Source: Candidatus Cloacimonadota bacterium (GTDB lineage: Bacteria; Cloacimonadota; Cloacimonadia; Cloacimonadales; GCA-2742885). From it: a stretch of 64,000 nt of DNA. The stretch lies in assembly GCA_002742885.1 (NCBI GenBank), contig PDOO01000027.1, positions 1 through 64,000 on the forward strand, written 5' to 3'. Below the pieces are notes generated by a model, which saw only the letters and a list, made by a program, of their open reading frames with translations, ran no database searches and had not been told where the DNA came from. Both the position numbers and the translations under genes were made by a program. Below, piece by piece: positions 30,916 to 40,920 of this stretch. Position 1 is the stretch's first letter; the number at the start of each line of letters is the position of its first letter.

Positions 30916-32657
30916 TTTTCCTCCAGCTTTTCTTTCAGCTGCTGCTTTTCAAAAATATCCTTATACAATTTGTTGTTTTTAAGCAATTCTTCATGAGTTC
31001 CCGATTCGGAAATTACTCCGTCTTCCAAAACTATTATTTTGTCGGCATGTTGAATGGAAGAAATTCGGTGAGCAATTATAATATTTGTTTTATTTTTTCT
31101 GAATTGAATTAATCTGTCCAAAATATTGCTTTCCGTCTTAGTATCGACCGCCGAAAGAGAATCATCCAAAATCAATATTTCCGGATCGCTCAAAAAAGCT
31201 CGCGCTATTGCAATTCTCTGCTTTTGACCTCCGGAAAGAGTAACGCCTCTCTCTCCGATTACGGTATTGAAACCATCCGAAAATTCAATAATATCATCAT
31301 AAACGTTTGCAATTTTAGCCACTCTTTCCGCATCTTTGTCGGAAGCATCGGGATTACCCGTTTTTATATTTTCGTAAACCGTATCCGAAAAAAGGAAAAT
31401 ATCTTGAGGCACGGTAACAATGTTGCTTCTGAGCACATCCAAAGGAACGGTTCGCAAATCATGTCCGTCCAAGAAAAAAGTGTTTTCTTCCGCTTCGTAT
31501 ATTCTGGTCAATAAATCGATAAAACTTGTTTTTCCGCAACCTGTTCTTCCCGCAATTGCCAACGTTTCTCCTTTTTTGATTTCCAAAGAGATATTTTTAA
31601 ATATTTGCGGAGAATCGTCATTATAGCGAAAAGAAAGATTTTTAACGGATATGTTCCCTGACAATTCCTTAATTGAAAAATCGGCTTTTTCATCGGTTAT
31701 TTCGGGATCTTCAAAAAAAATCCGATTCAATCTTTTTAATGATGCCGTCCCTCTTTGATAAAGATCAACTATCCAGCCGATGGCAATCATGGGCCAAATC
31801 ATCATCCCCAAATAAGAAAAAAATGCAATGTATTCGCCTACGGTTATTTTGCCGAGAACAGCTGCCCTGCCTCCGAAAATCAAAACAAATCCCATACAGC
31901 CGGAAATAATAACTCCCATTACCGGATTAAATAAACCGTTTATTTTTACCATATCGATATTCTTTAAAAGATAATCGAAAGAAGCTTTTGACATTCTTTC
32001 CAGTTCGTTGTCTTCCTGAGCAAAAGATTTCACTACTCTGATACCGGAAATATTTTCCTGAACCGTACCGGATAAAAAAGAGAAAGCGTTTTGCACTTTT
32101 AAAAATCTGTGATGAATTTTTTTACTCATCACCGCAATGAATACGGACAATATCGGCAAAGGGATTATAACCAGCAGAGTAAGTCTCAGATTAATGCTTA
32201 TCAGGAAAATCAAGGAAGCGACCGTAAGAAATAAACTGTCGGCAGCCGCAATAAAACCCATGCCGAAAAGCATTCTCAACGCATTTATATCATTTGTCGC
32301 ATGAGCCATTAAATCGCCGGTTTTGGATTTATTAAAGAAATTTTGAGGAAGCAACATCAAATGTTTGTAAAAATAGTCCCTCAAATCTCGATCAATAAGC
32401 CAAGATCCGCCGATAATTAAAATTCGCCAAAAAAAACGACACGCAACTATAGCCAAAGCCAGTCCGGCAATCAACAAACTGCTTTTTGCCACATCCCAAT
32501 GCGTATAACCCGACTTTCCGAAACCGTCAAAAATATGCTGAATTATCTTGGGAATAGTCAGCTGAATAGAGTTTACGATAAGCAGAATCGATAATCCCAG
32601 CGCGGCATTGCGTCTCGTTTTCTTTACAATAGGCATCACTTTTTCAAAAGTTTTCAT
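30912..32657 (-). CDS. ABC exporter subunit (degenerate-site half of heterodimer)
   Basis: 581 residues, full exporter length. Membrane domain at about 17-300 and ATPase domain with Walker A GRTGCGKT (370-377), canonical signature LSGGQ (474-478), and Walker B ILILDD where Asp499 replaces the catalytic Glu. This is the hallmark of heterodimeric exporters such as TM287/288: one composite ATP site is active and one is impaired. TCGGAGG precedes the ATG. It is the first gene of the pair and overlaps the second by four bases. Confidence 0.94.
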   Translation of the reverse strand: MKTFEKVMPIVKKTRRNAALGLSILLIVNSIQLTIPKIIQHIFDGFGKSGYTHWDVAKSSLLIAGLALAIVACRFFWRILIIGGSWLIDRDLRDYFYKHLMLLPQNFFNKSKTGDLMAHATNDINALRMLFGMGFIAAADSLFLTVASLIFLISINLRLTLLVIIPLPILSVFIAVMSKKIHHRFLKVQNAFSFLSGTVQENISGIRVVKSFAQEDNELERMSKASFDYLLKNIDMVKINGLFNPVMGVIISGCMGFVLIFGGRAAVLGKITVGEYIAFFSYLGMMIWPMIAIGWIVDLYQRGTASLKRLNRIFFEDPEITDEKADFSIKELSGNISVKNLSFRYNDDSPQIFKNISLEIKKGETLAIAGRTGCGKTSFIDLLTRIYEAEENTFFLDGHDLRTVPLDVLRSNIVTVPQDIFLFSDTVYENIKTGNPDASDKDAERVAKIANVYDDIIEFSDGFNTVIGERGVTLSGGQKQRIAIARAFLSDPEILILDDSLSAVDTKTESNILDRLIQFRKNKTNIIIAHRISSIQHADKIIVLEDGVISESGTHEELLKNNKLYKDIFEKQQLKEKLEEN

Positions 32658-32780
32658 TTGAAATCCTCCGAAATAAACAGTTAGACCGTATTTTCAGCAA
32701 AAAAAATCTTAATATCTTTACCTGAAACAAAAAAATATTTCAAAATTGATTTAATCAGAATAAATTCGGGAGATTTAAAA

Positions 32781-33095
32781 TTATTTGAAAAATTCCCGAC
32801 AAGTATTTTTTATGAATTCCGGCGTCTGACCCGGCGGAATCATTTTATCTTCGGCTCCCTGAACCAGTTTTAAACCTCTCTTGTTTTTTACTTCCAAAAC
32901 ATAAACGGATATTGATTCCTCTTCGCAAAAACTTTGCAAAGCGTCCAAATTATGCAATAACTCTGCGGAATAAGCTCTGTCTTCCGGAACGGAATAAACA
33001 AACATTTTACGTTTTTTATTGCCGTAAACATAACTGAGCAAAATAAATGCGGTAAGGATCGTTAAAGGAAAAATAAAAATTTTAAAACGCTTCAA
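32781..33095 (-). CDS. Small membrane-anchored protein of unknown function
   Basis: 104 residues. One N-terminal membrane helix (FIFPLTILTAFILLSYVYG) is followed by a basic NKKRKMF and a small soluble domain (VPEDRAYSAELLHNLDALQSFCEEE, SVYVLEVKNKRGLKLVQGAED, PPGQTPEFIKNTCREFFK). The start is TTG with GGGAG 9 bases upstream. No family recognised. It lies 123 bases upstream of the ABC exporter genes on the same strand, so it may be co-expressed. Confidence 0.65.
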   Translation of the reverse strand: MKRFKIFIFPLTILTAFILLSYVYGNKKRKMFVYSVPEDRAYSAELLHNLDALQSFCEEESISVYVLEVKNKRGLKLVQGAEDKMIPPGQTPEFIKNTCREFFK

Positions 33096-33498
33096 AAACT
33101 AAACTCCCGTTTAAAATATTTTGTTTTTATCATGATATAAAAAAACAAGTCGGGCAAAAAGATAAATCATAATTTTATGACGAAATATTAATTTCTTAAT
33201 AAGCCGGGTCATGTTCTTTTTTGCCTTAACCTTGTCAATTCCTAAGCCGTATTTGTCTTTCATACCCTTGCAAAGGATATCTGAACATTTATCGGGCAAC
33301 AATTGTTATTATTTCTTATTTTCTTTCTAATCAATAAGTTAAGCCTAAATTTATCGTATTTGAGATTAAATACGCAACTTATTCTTGACTGATTTTTCAT
33401 ATTTCAAGCTCTTACGGTTATTTTGTAACGTAAGCAAAATGAAAGCGTTTACAATTTAATTAAAAAGAAACAGATTAATTTAATAGACGGGGGAAAAC
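33096..33498. other. Spacer between divergent genes
   Basis: About 400 bases. A 63-codon minus frame at 33111-33302 has no recognisable features and I do not accept it. Promoters for bamA and for the small membrane protein are expected here; I could not pick a convincing one. Confidence 0.55.
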
Positions 33499-35730
33499 AT
33501 GCAGAAAAGACTGCTTGTTCTGATTATTTTTCTAATTTCATGCAGAATATTATTTGCTCAAAGCGATGTGATTTTTGATATTAGAATTGAAGGAAATCAA
33601 AGAATAGATAAAAATTTAATAAAAAATATTTTAACTCTCCATATAGGCGAAACAGGAACTGTAGACAGAGTAAGCGAATCCATAAAAAAATTGTACCAAC
33701 TCGGCGTCTTTTCGGACGTAAAAGTATTTGAAGAACCGTCAAATTCCGGAATTGCCCTTATATTTAAAGTTAAAGAATATCCGACTGTCCGAAAAGTTGA
33801 ATTTAAAGGAAACAATAAATTCAAAGACAAAACATTAAGAAAAATTACAGAATTAAAAAAAGGAGCTTATTTTTCTCCGTTTTTAAAAGCCGAAACGGAA
33901 AAGAAAATAAAAAATAAATATAAAGAAAGAAAATATCATAATGTCGCAATAACTTTTGAAGCTGAAGACATCGGCAACAATCAGACGGATGTCGTCGTAA
34001 ATGTGAAAGAAGGCGAAAAAGTCCGAGTCCGACAAGTTATTTTCCACGGTAATCGGGAAATTTCATCTAAAAAACTGGCAAGAAAAATTAAAACCAAAAA
34101 AGCAGGATGGTTCAGATCCGGAAAATTCGAAGAAAAAGTTTTTGAAGAAGACTTACAGAAAATCGTTGCTTATTACAACAAAAAAGGTTACATAGACGCT
34201 AACGTGATTTCTTACGACGTAAATATCCTGAACGGAAAAGACATAAGAATAGACATTTATCTCATAGAAGGAATGCAATACCGATTCGGAAAAGTTACGA
34301 CAGAAGGAAATAACAGATTTACAACCGAATCTATTGAAGAAAAATTTAAATTTAAAGATCTCGAAGTTTTTAACATGGACAAATACAATAAATTCCTGCA
34401 AGAAGTTTCTTTCATGTATTATGAAGAAGGCTATATTTACGCAAGATTCGATCAGGAATTGATTAAAGAAGCAAATATTGTTAACGTAAACCTTAAAATA
34501 ACTGAAAATACCAGAGCCAGAGTAAGAAAAATTTTCATATCAGGCAACAGAAGAACCAAAGAAAAAATAATAAGAAGACAATTATCCATACATCCCGGCG
34601 ATTACTACAGAAGATCCAGAATCATGCAATCTCAGCGCAATATTTACAACATGGGATTTTTCGAACCGGATATAGGTCTCGACATAGAACCGATAAACAC
34701 GACCGGCGATATTGACGTTATGATAAGAGTAAACGACAAAACATCAGGAAGCGCCAACGGAGGAATCGGTTACAACAGCCAAGATAAATTTGTCGGAAAT
34801 TTCAGTATTTCTCACAATAATCTTTTCGGTAATGCTTGGGGATCAAAGTTAAATTGGGAATTCGGCGGAAGCAGTCAAAATTTCGATCTGGATTTTACCA
34901 ACCCCTATATTCTTGATACCAAAACACTTGCCGGATTTAATCTTTATCGTTCTCACCGAAAATATAATGATTACAATTACGAAGTTGTTACAAACGGGGG
35001 CGGTGTTCGTTTGGGGCATCATGTAAGCTGGTTAAATTACGCAAAAGTTATCGGCGGATATTATCTTTCCGCAAAAGAATATACCATTCAGGATAAAGAT
35101 GACCAGATAACAACCGGTTTGGCAAGGCTGGACAGCCTGAATTGGCAATATAACAGCCATGTTTCTTTTACCTTTACCAGAGACAGCCGAGATAATATTT
35201 TCTTTCCGACCACAGGTTCACAATTTACATTGTATTACGAACTGGGAGGCGGTTTGTTCGGCGGAGATTTTGATTATTTCAAACAAATCTCCGAGGTTCG
35301 ATGGTACACCAAAACATTCTGGAAATTCATTCTAAGAAATAAATGGAGATTCGGTTACGTAACTGCATACGGCAATTCCGAAGATGTTCCTCCGGAAGAA
35401 AAATTTTATCTGGGCGGAACAGGACAAGACGGAATACGCGGCTACAGAGACAGATCAATTGCTCCCGAAAGCGGAGGCGGTAAACGAGAAATAATCTTTT
35501 CCAGCGAATTGGCTTTCCCTATAGGTTCAGACCAGTTCAGCGGTCTCATCTTCTTTGATTCGGGAAACAGTTACAATCACCTTTCCGAATTTAACTTTTG
35601 GGAAATGAAAAAAGGTACCGGAGTCGGCATAAGAATACAATCTCCTCTGGGATTAATCGGATTTGATTACGCTCTTAATCTTGAGAAAAATTCATGGGAA
35701 CCGCATATTCAGCTTGGAACCACGTTTTAA
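33499..35730 (+). CDS. bamA: Outer-membrane protein assembly factor BamA
   Basis: 743 residues. A signal peptide (ending LFAQS) leads five POTRA repeats (for example IRIEGNQRIDKNLIKNIL, VEFKGNNKFKDKTLRKI, KIFISGNRRTKEKIIRRQL) to about residue 420, then an Omp85 barrel. Barrel hallmarks are FYLGGTGQDGIRGYRDR (the VRGF/Y-type motif) and the C-terminal strand ending in Phe (PHIQLGTTF). It inserts and folds beta-barrels in the outer membrane, so the organism has one. GGGGG lies 6 bases before the ATG. A tRNA cluster starts 115 bases downstream. Confidence 0.96.
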   Translation: MQKRLLVLIIFLISCRILFAQSDVIFDIRIEGNQRIDKNLIKNILTLHIGETGTVDRVSESIKKLYQLGVFSDVKVFEEPSNSGIALIFKVKEYPTVRKVEFKGNNKFKDKTLRKITELKKGAYFSPFLKAETEKKIKNKYKERKYHNVAITFEAEDIGNNQTDVVVNVKEGEKVRVRQVIFHGNREISSKKLARKIKTKKAGWFRSGKFEEKVFEEDLQKIVAYYNKKGYIDANVISYDVNILNGKDIRIDIYLIEGMQYRFGKVTTEGNNRFTTESIEEKFKFKDLEVFNMDKYNKFLQEVSFMYYEEGYIYARFDQELIKEANIVNVNLKITENTRARVRKIFISGNRRTKEKIIRRQLSIHPGDYYRRSRIMQSQRNIYNMGFFEPDIGLDIEPINTTGDIDVMIRVNDKTSGSANGGIGYNSQDKFVGNFSISHNNLFGNAWGSKLNWEFGGSSQNFDLDFTNPYILDTKTLAGFNLYRSHRKYNDYNYEVVTNGGGVRLGHHVSWLNYAKVIGGYYLSAKEYTIQDKDDQITTGLARLDSLNWQYNSHVSFTFTRDSRDNIFFPTTGSQFTLYYELGGGLFGGDFDYFKQISEVRWYTKTFWKFILRNKWRFGYVTAYGNSEDVPPEEKFYLGGTGQDGIRGYRDRSIAPESGGGKREIIFSSELAFPIGSDQFSGLIFFDSGNSYNHLSEFNFWEMKKGTGVGIRIQSPLGLIGFDYALNLEKNSWEPHIQLGTTF

Positions 35731-35845
35731 AAATTAAATGCAAAAAAAGGCTTGACTCAAAATCAGCTGTTTCATTTCTTTGTATCGTTCATTCGGAGGC
35801 GATGATTAAAAATCGCTTTCAGCCGACAAATATATCAAAGTTAAC

Positions 35846-35921
35846 GGGCGTTTAGCTCAGTTGGGAGAGCGCCTGCCTTACAAGCAGGTGGTCAGGGGTT
35901 CAAGTCCCTTAGCGCCCACCA
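35846..35921 (+). tRNA. tRNA-Val (anticodon UAC), copy 1
   Basis: Full cloverleaf: acceptor GGGCGTT with AGCGCCC, D-arm GCTC/GAGC, anticodon stem CCTGC/GCAGG around CTTACAA (anticodon TAC), T-arm with TTCAAGT, and encoded CCA at 35919-35921. Confidence 0.97.
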
Positions 35922-35947
35922 TTTTCTTTGATACATTTTATTTTATC

Positions 35948-36023
35948 GGGCGTTTAGCTCAGTTGGGAGAGCGCCTGCCTTACAAGCAGGTGGTCAGGGG
36001 TTCAAGTCCCTTAGCGCCCACCA
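35948..36023 (+). tRNA. tRNA-Val (anticodon UAC), copy 2
   Basis: Identical in sequence to the copy at 35846, including the encoded CCA. The following CATTTT is also shared, so the duplicated unit extends a little past the gene. Confidence 0.97.
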
Positions 36024-36051
36024 TTTTAACTGATAAAATAAAACATATTTG

Positions 36052-36130
<79 letters not shown>

Positions 36131-36140
36131 AGATAAAAAA

Positions 36141-36216
36141 GGGCGTTTAGCTCAGTTGGGAGAGCGCCTGCCTTACAAGCAGGTGGTCAGGGGTTCAAGT
36201 CCCTTAGCGCCCACCA
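36141..36216 (+). tRNA. tRNA-Val (anticodon UAC), copy 3
   Basis: Third copy, identical to the first two, 11 bases after the tRNA-Pro CCA end. A terminator follows at 36224. Confidence 0.97.
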
Positions 36217-36223
36217 TTTTTTT

Positions 36224-36250
36224 AAACCGAGGGTTTCCTCGGTTTTTTTT
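36224..36250 (+). terminator. Terminator of the tRNA cluster
   Basis: AAACCGAGG-GTTT-CCTCGGTTT, a 9-bp stem with a 4-base loop, followed by further T. Confidence 0.92.
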
Positions 36251-36598
36251 ATTTATTCGCATATTTTACAGTCTAAACCGTTTATTATATTATTCATTAT
36301 CTGACGAAAAATAAAAAAGCTCCTGATTTATAGAAAAATCCGATTATTTTACCCGGATTGACCGCAATTCCAAATATTATTTATGCCGTAAATTCTTCTT
36401 GAAGAATTAAAATTCACAATGTTTATCTGCCTGTTTTTTTCAGGCATGTTGCTTACTCTAACCGGCTCTTAAAGGAATTGAATTGTAAACTTTCATAAAA
36501 ACTAACCAATATTTAAGAAATGATGAAAAAGTTTAAATTCCCGTTCCGAAACGAGAGAATATATCTTCCTTTTTGTTGCTTATCCCGTAAAAATAAAA
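36251..36598. other. Spacer after the tRNA cluster
   Basis: No gene seen. It contains AATTCTTC-TT-GAAGAATT (around 36390-36408) and a short GCCTG/CAGGC hairpin (around 36430-36446), neither with the context of a terminator. A small RNA cannot be excluded. Confidence 0.5.
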
Positions 36599-36631
36599 AA
36601 ATCCCCGCCCTGAAACAGGAAACGGGGATTT
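36590..36631 (-). terminator. Terminator of the 1422-residue secreted protein gene
   Basis: Stem arms AAATCCCCG (36599-36607) and CGGGGATTT (36623-36631) with an inner CCTG-AAA-CAGG; the A-run to the left is the minus-strand T-tract. The outer arms are identical to those of the terminator at 3371-3396. Confidence 0.88.
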
Positions 36632-36651
36632 GAGAATACTCTATCCGTTTT

Positions 36652-39600
36652 TTATTTCATAAGCATCATTTTTTTGATACTTTTGTAATTTGAAGTTTTC
36701 ATGGAACAGAAATAAATTCCGCTGGCGACTTCTCTGTTTTTGGAATCTCTTCCTTGCCAAGAAACATAATGATTTCCTGCCTTCATAAACTCGTCAACAA
36801 GTACCTTAACAAGCTGACCTTTAGCATTATAAATCATTAATTTGACATTATCGTTTCTGCTCAAAGAAAATTCTATTTGAGTTTCCGGGTTAAACGGATT
36901 GGGGTTATTTCCTTTTATCTCCGTAACTGACGGAATAATGTCATTTTCTTTTCCGTCCGCTCCCTCAACGTCAATATCTTCAATATTTGACGGAGATGAT
37001 TCGTACTGATCATAATAAACGGCAGTTAAGTAATATTCGTAATTTCCGGCTTCCAATCCCGTATCGGTGTAAGTTCTTGCATCCGGCTCTTCCAAATAAT
37101 CCAAGAAAGTATCGTTACGGTATATTTTGAATCCGCTGATTTCTCGGGTCGCCATAACTGCATTGCGAGAAGTATGTTGTACGGAATTCGCTTCGACAAA
37201 ATTCCATTCAAGGAATACGGAATCAAGATTTGTCGATAACTCAAGTCCGTAAGGAGCCGTCATTTCTTCAATTGTAACCTCTTGCTCATTTGAAGGTTCT
37301 GACTCGGCTGAACCGTTATGAACAGCTGTTACCCAATAAACATGAGTTCCAGACGGAACTTCTTGATCAGAGTAAGTTGTTTCATTGCCTGAAATTGTTG
37401 CCAAAGGAGCAGCAGCATTGTCCCGGAATATTTTATAAGCCGTAACGTCTCTTTGAGTAACTCTGGAATTTCTTGTTCTTACAGAAGAATTTCTCATCTC
37501 CGGAGAATCCCAACTCAGATTTACGTCAAATCCGACAACTTCAGCCGTTAAGTTTTGAGGAGAATTGGCAAAATAGACATCGCCTTCTATAAATAATTTA
37601 TAATCTCCGTAAGAAGCTAAACGATTCGAAGGACTGTTATTATAACTTGCCACTCTAAGGAAATAGCATCCGGCATCCGTTACAGGATAGTCTATATGAG
37701 GCTGGAAATCACTGTTTGAATCATCATCAACGGCAATCGGACTATCAAGATCAATATCCGAACCGTCTGCAGAATGAGGTCCGTAAAAATAGAACTTTGT
37801 ATCTACATCAGAAATTTCATGACGTTCCGTGTACATTGATAATTCTGTTCCAGCATCTGCATAAAAAACAAACCAGTCAACATCATCTTGATCAAAAACG
37901 GAATAAACCGTTCCGTTAACTTCGCCGTAAACCGGAGTAGCCGTTCCGGGTGTATCGCCGTTATCCGGATGAGGCTGCAATGAGAAATTAACAATTATAT
38001 TTTCCGCATTAACGTTAATTGAATCAACCGAATAATCAGTATAAAAATTCAATCCCATGCAATATGCCTGATAATTTCCGTAAATCATTTCTCCGACGGT
38101 ATAATTACCGTTTTCATCGGTTGTGTATTTAACTCCGTTTATAAATACGTTGGCTCCTTCGACAGTTTCTCCGTTATCTTGATCCGTAACTGTTCCGCTG
38201 ACGATTCCGTATTGATGAGGAATCATCTGGAAATCGTAATTTACGGAATCCTGATCAACAACGATCTGTTCCGGAGAAGCGTATTCGAAATAACCGGTTC
38301 CGTAAGCAGTAACCGTATAGGAATCTTGTAAAAGAGCATCATAACGGTATTCGCCGTTTTCATCAGTAACAGTAACATTATTTCCGCCGTAATTTACCGT
38401 AATTCCCGGAATAACTTCGTTTGTCTCAGCATCAGTAACGGTTCCCGTAACAACAGATAAAAGAAGCGGTTCCAGGGCAACATCGTGAACGACGTCTCCC
38501 TCAATTGCCAATGAATCTTCAGACTGATAATCATAATAACCGCCGCAAGTTATCGTTACGGAATAATTTCCCGGCACGATTGAGTTTATTTGGTAATAAC
38601 CGTTCATATCAGTCAATGCATTTGAGAAACCGACAACCGAGACATTGGCTCCCTCTACAGGATTACCGGTATTCACATCGGTAACCGTTCCGGAAAGAGA
38701 TGCAAGAGAACTTGTTGTTCCGGTAACTTCAAGAGTATAGTTACCGTGTCCGTTATCGTTGTTTCCGTATCCGTCAACAATAATAAAATATGAACCCTGC
38801 TGAAGAGGCAGATCAAGAATTTTTGATTGCAGAACTCTGTTTTTATTTTTTTCTTCTTTAGGAATTATTCTGTTTCCGGAAATATTTCTGCCGTAATAGT
38901 CATCATTATAAGCGATATAATTATTCGATCCCGGCACCCATCCCTGTTCATCAGAATTATCTTCGTAAATTGCAATCTTAGTATCAAATTCAGATTCAAG
39001 CAAAGAAATCGTCATAACATAATCGCTTTCCAAATTAAGTTTATAAACAACATCCTGACAATCTGCATAAGGCAAATCATAATCGTCGTTATATTCATCG
39101 GTATTTCCGGAAGCTGTATATTCCGTTCCGTCAAAATTAATCTCAAAAGCATTTGTAATAATATCGCCTTCCAAAGGATTATAACCCGTTCCGCTTACCG
39201 GTATTAAAACATCACCGCCTAAATTATTGCTTACGATTCTTAAAGTATCCGTAAAATCTCCGGCTGTTTCGGGAGAAAAAGAAATGAGCACATCTTCGGA
39301 TTCCGACGGGCTGATGACTTCCGTAAAGTCAACACTGAAAGGATTATCAACGATTATGTCGGAAATTACTAAGTCGGAACCGCCGCTGTTGGTTATTTCA
39401 AGGTTAAAATAACTTGTTCCGCCTACTCCCGTCGCAGGGAATTCCACACTGCTTTCATTAATTACCAATTGCGCTTCATCCGTCTGCTCCGTTACGGAAA
39501 CATTATCGACATAAACGTTTATATCGCCTCCGGAAACTGTTGATTCTCCGTAAAAAGCAAATTTAACAATTCCGGTATAATCGGATAAATCTACCGTTTG

Positions 39601-40920
39601 ATGATTTCCGGTCGGAGAAATATATGATGATTCGTCCCATTCCAAAACAATGTTTTCTTCCGACCAAGTTGTCTGGTCTTCGGTTTTAATCAATAAAACA
39701 AATCTGTCATCTTCACCCAAAACGGTTTGATCGGTTCCGGAATAAGGAGTAAGCGCAATATCAAATTCTAATTTGTATTGCTGTTCTCCGGAGCCTAAAT
39801 CAAAATAAGGAGAAAACAGCCATTCTTTTATAAAAGTGGAATAAATATTTACTCTTGCCGAACCGGAAGTTCCGACATTTCCGAATCCGTCTGCCGCCCA
39901 AGAAGAAGTTTCTTGAGTAAACTCGGTCGGATTTGCCAATAAACCTTTGGCTTCACTCCAGTTAACGGGAAGATAGGTATCAAATGTTTCAAGTGCGGGC
40001 GGAACAATAACAGGATTCTCAATAACCGTAAATGACCAAATCGGGCAATCAACCGCATCTCCGTATTCGTTTGTCGGCACAATCTGCCAATAATATGTTT
40101 CTTCCCATTCCAAGTCATTGAAGAGATAAGTAGTTACATCTCCTAAATTTGTACCGTCAACTAAAGAAGAAGGAGAAGTTACGCCTTCTCCGTCAGTTCC
40201 GAAATAAAGTTTATAACCCGTTGCTCCGGATGCTTCTTCCCATTCCAAAGTACCGTATTTAAAAACATCTTCGGCTCCGTCTTCCGGCATAACAAGATTA
40301 GTTGCAACAGGAGGATCGCTTTCGCTTTGATAATCTATGCTAATATCATCAATGCAAAACGGATCTCCCGTTCCCATGCTTCCGTCATTTTTCCAGCCGA
40401 ATATCAAACGCATTGCGGTTTGACCTTCCTCTAAATCCAAAGGAATGTTCATTGAAGTAAAAGTTTCCTGATCATTTAAAAATCCTGTAACTGCATAATC
40501 AGGAGAAAACGCTGTTCCGGCTTCCGGAGTAATATCGGATGTTGCCCAATAAACTCGTCCCCAGTCATAGACAGTAGCTTCTCCTCCGCCTTTCCAATTA
40601 AATGAAAGGTTAAGTAAAACGGCATCATCAGGGATCATTATATCTCGGTAAATAAATACAATTGAAGATTCTGTAATGTCATAAGAAGCATTTGTCCCGT
40701 CTTCCGAAATAAAAGCGCCGTTGCTTCCGTTTGCCGCTCCGGCTTGTCCGACATACCATTGATTTGTTTCTTCCCCGTTTACAACATGCCAGTTATCCAA
40801 GTTTCCGGATTCAAAGTCTTCCGTATAAATCGGATCGGCATTCAAATTGAAAATTGCCGTTAAAACCAATAAAAAAAGTAACATGTAATTTACTTTTTTG
40901 CCGTAATATGAACAATTCAT
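36652..40920 (-). CDS. Large secreted multidomain surface protein with C-terminal sorting domain
   Basis: 1422 residues. After a signal peptide (LLFLLVLTAIFNLNADP) come a choice-of-anchor J/cleaved-adhesin-like domain (YTEDFESGNLDNWHVVNG), a fibronectin-III-like module (GATGYKLYFGTDGEG), a second anchor-J-like domain, a choice-of-anchor D domain (INESSVEFPATGVGGTSYF), a PPC-like module, three carboxypeptidase-regulatory-like repeats (SGTVTD..GNPVEGANV, TGTVTDAETNEVIPG, SGTVTDQDNGETVEG), a second PPC-like module, two fibronectin-III-like modules and the sorting domain ([23 protein letters not shown]). No catalytic domain is visible, so adhesion or a structural role is most likely. CGGAGG precedes the ATG. 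Transcribed alone with its own terminator. Confidence 0.93.
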   Translation of the reverse strand: MNCSYYGKKVNYMLLFLLVLTAIFNLNADPIYTEDFESGNLDNWHVVNGEETNQWYVGQAGAANGSNGAFISEDGTNASYDITESSIVFIYRDIMIPDDAVLLNLSFNWKGGGEATVYDWGRVYWATSDITPEAGTAFSPDYAVTGFLNDQETFTSMNIPLDLEEGQTAMRLIFGWKNDGSMGTGDPFCIDDISIDYQSESDPPVATNLVMPEDGAEDVFKYGTLEWEEASGATGYKLYFGTDGEGVTSPSSLVDGTNLGDVTTYLFNDLEWEETYYWQIVPTNEYGDAVDCPIWSFTVIENPVIVPPALETFDTYLPVNWSEAKGLLANPTEFTQETSSWAADGFGNVGTSGSARVNIYSTFIKEWLFSPYFDLGSGEQQYKLEFDIALTPYSGTDQTVLGEDDRFVLLIKTEDQTTWSEENIVLEWDESSYISPTGNHQTVDLSDYTGIVKFAFYGESTVSGGDINVYVDNVSVTEQTDEAQLVINESSVEFPATGVGGTSYFNLEITNSGGSDLVISDIIVDNPFSVDFTEVISPSESEDVLISFSPETAGDFTDTLRIVSNNLGGDVLIPVSGTGYNPLEGDIITNAFEINFDGTEYTASGNTDEYNDDYDLPYADCQDVVYKLNLESDYVMTISLLESEFDTKIAIYEDNSDEQGWVPGSNNYIAYNDDYYGRNISGNRIIPKEEKNKNRVLQSKILDLPLQQGSYFIIVDGYGNNDNGHGNYTLEVTGTTSSLASLSGTVTDVNTGNPVEGANVSVVGFSNALTDMNGYYQINSIVPGNYSVTITCGGYYDYQSEDSLAIEGDVVHDVALEPLLLSVVTGTVTDAETNEVIPGITVNYGGNNVTVTDENGEYRYDALLQDSYTVTAYGTGYFEYASPEQIVVDQDSVNYDFQMIPHQYGIVSGTVTDQDNGETVEGANVFINGVKYTTDENGNYTVGEMIYGNYQAYCMGLNFYTDYSVDSINVNAENIIVNFSLQPHPDNGDTPGTATPVYGEVNGTVYSVFDQDDVDWFVFYADAGTELSMYTERHEISDVDTKFYFYGPHSADGSDIDLDSPIAVDDDSNSDFQPHIDYPVTDAGCYFLRVASYNNSPSNRLASYGDYKLFIEGDVYFANSPQNLTAEVVGFDVNLSWDSPEMRNSSVRTRNSRVTQRDVTAYKIFRDNAAAPLATISGNETTYSDQEVPSGTHVYWVTAVHNGSAESEPSNEQEVTIEEMTAPYGLELSTNLDSVFLEWNFVEANSVQHTSRNAVMATREISGFKIYRNDTFLDYLEEPDARTYTDTGLEAGNYEYYLTAVYYDQYESSPSNIEDIDVEGADGKENDIIPSVTEIKGNNPNPFNPETQIEFSLSRNDNVKLMIYNAKGQLVKVLVDEFMKAGNHYVSWQGRDSKNREVASGIYFCSMKTSNYKSIKKMMLMK

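Noticed and set aside
33111-33302. 63-codon minus frame
   Set aside because: No ribosome site, no similarity to anything recognisable.
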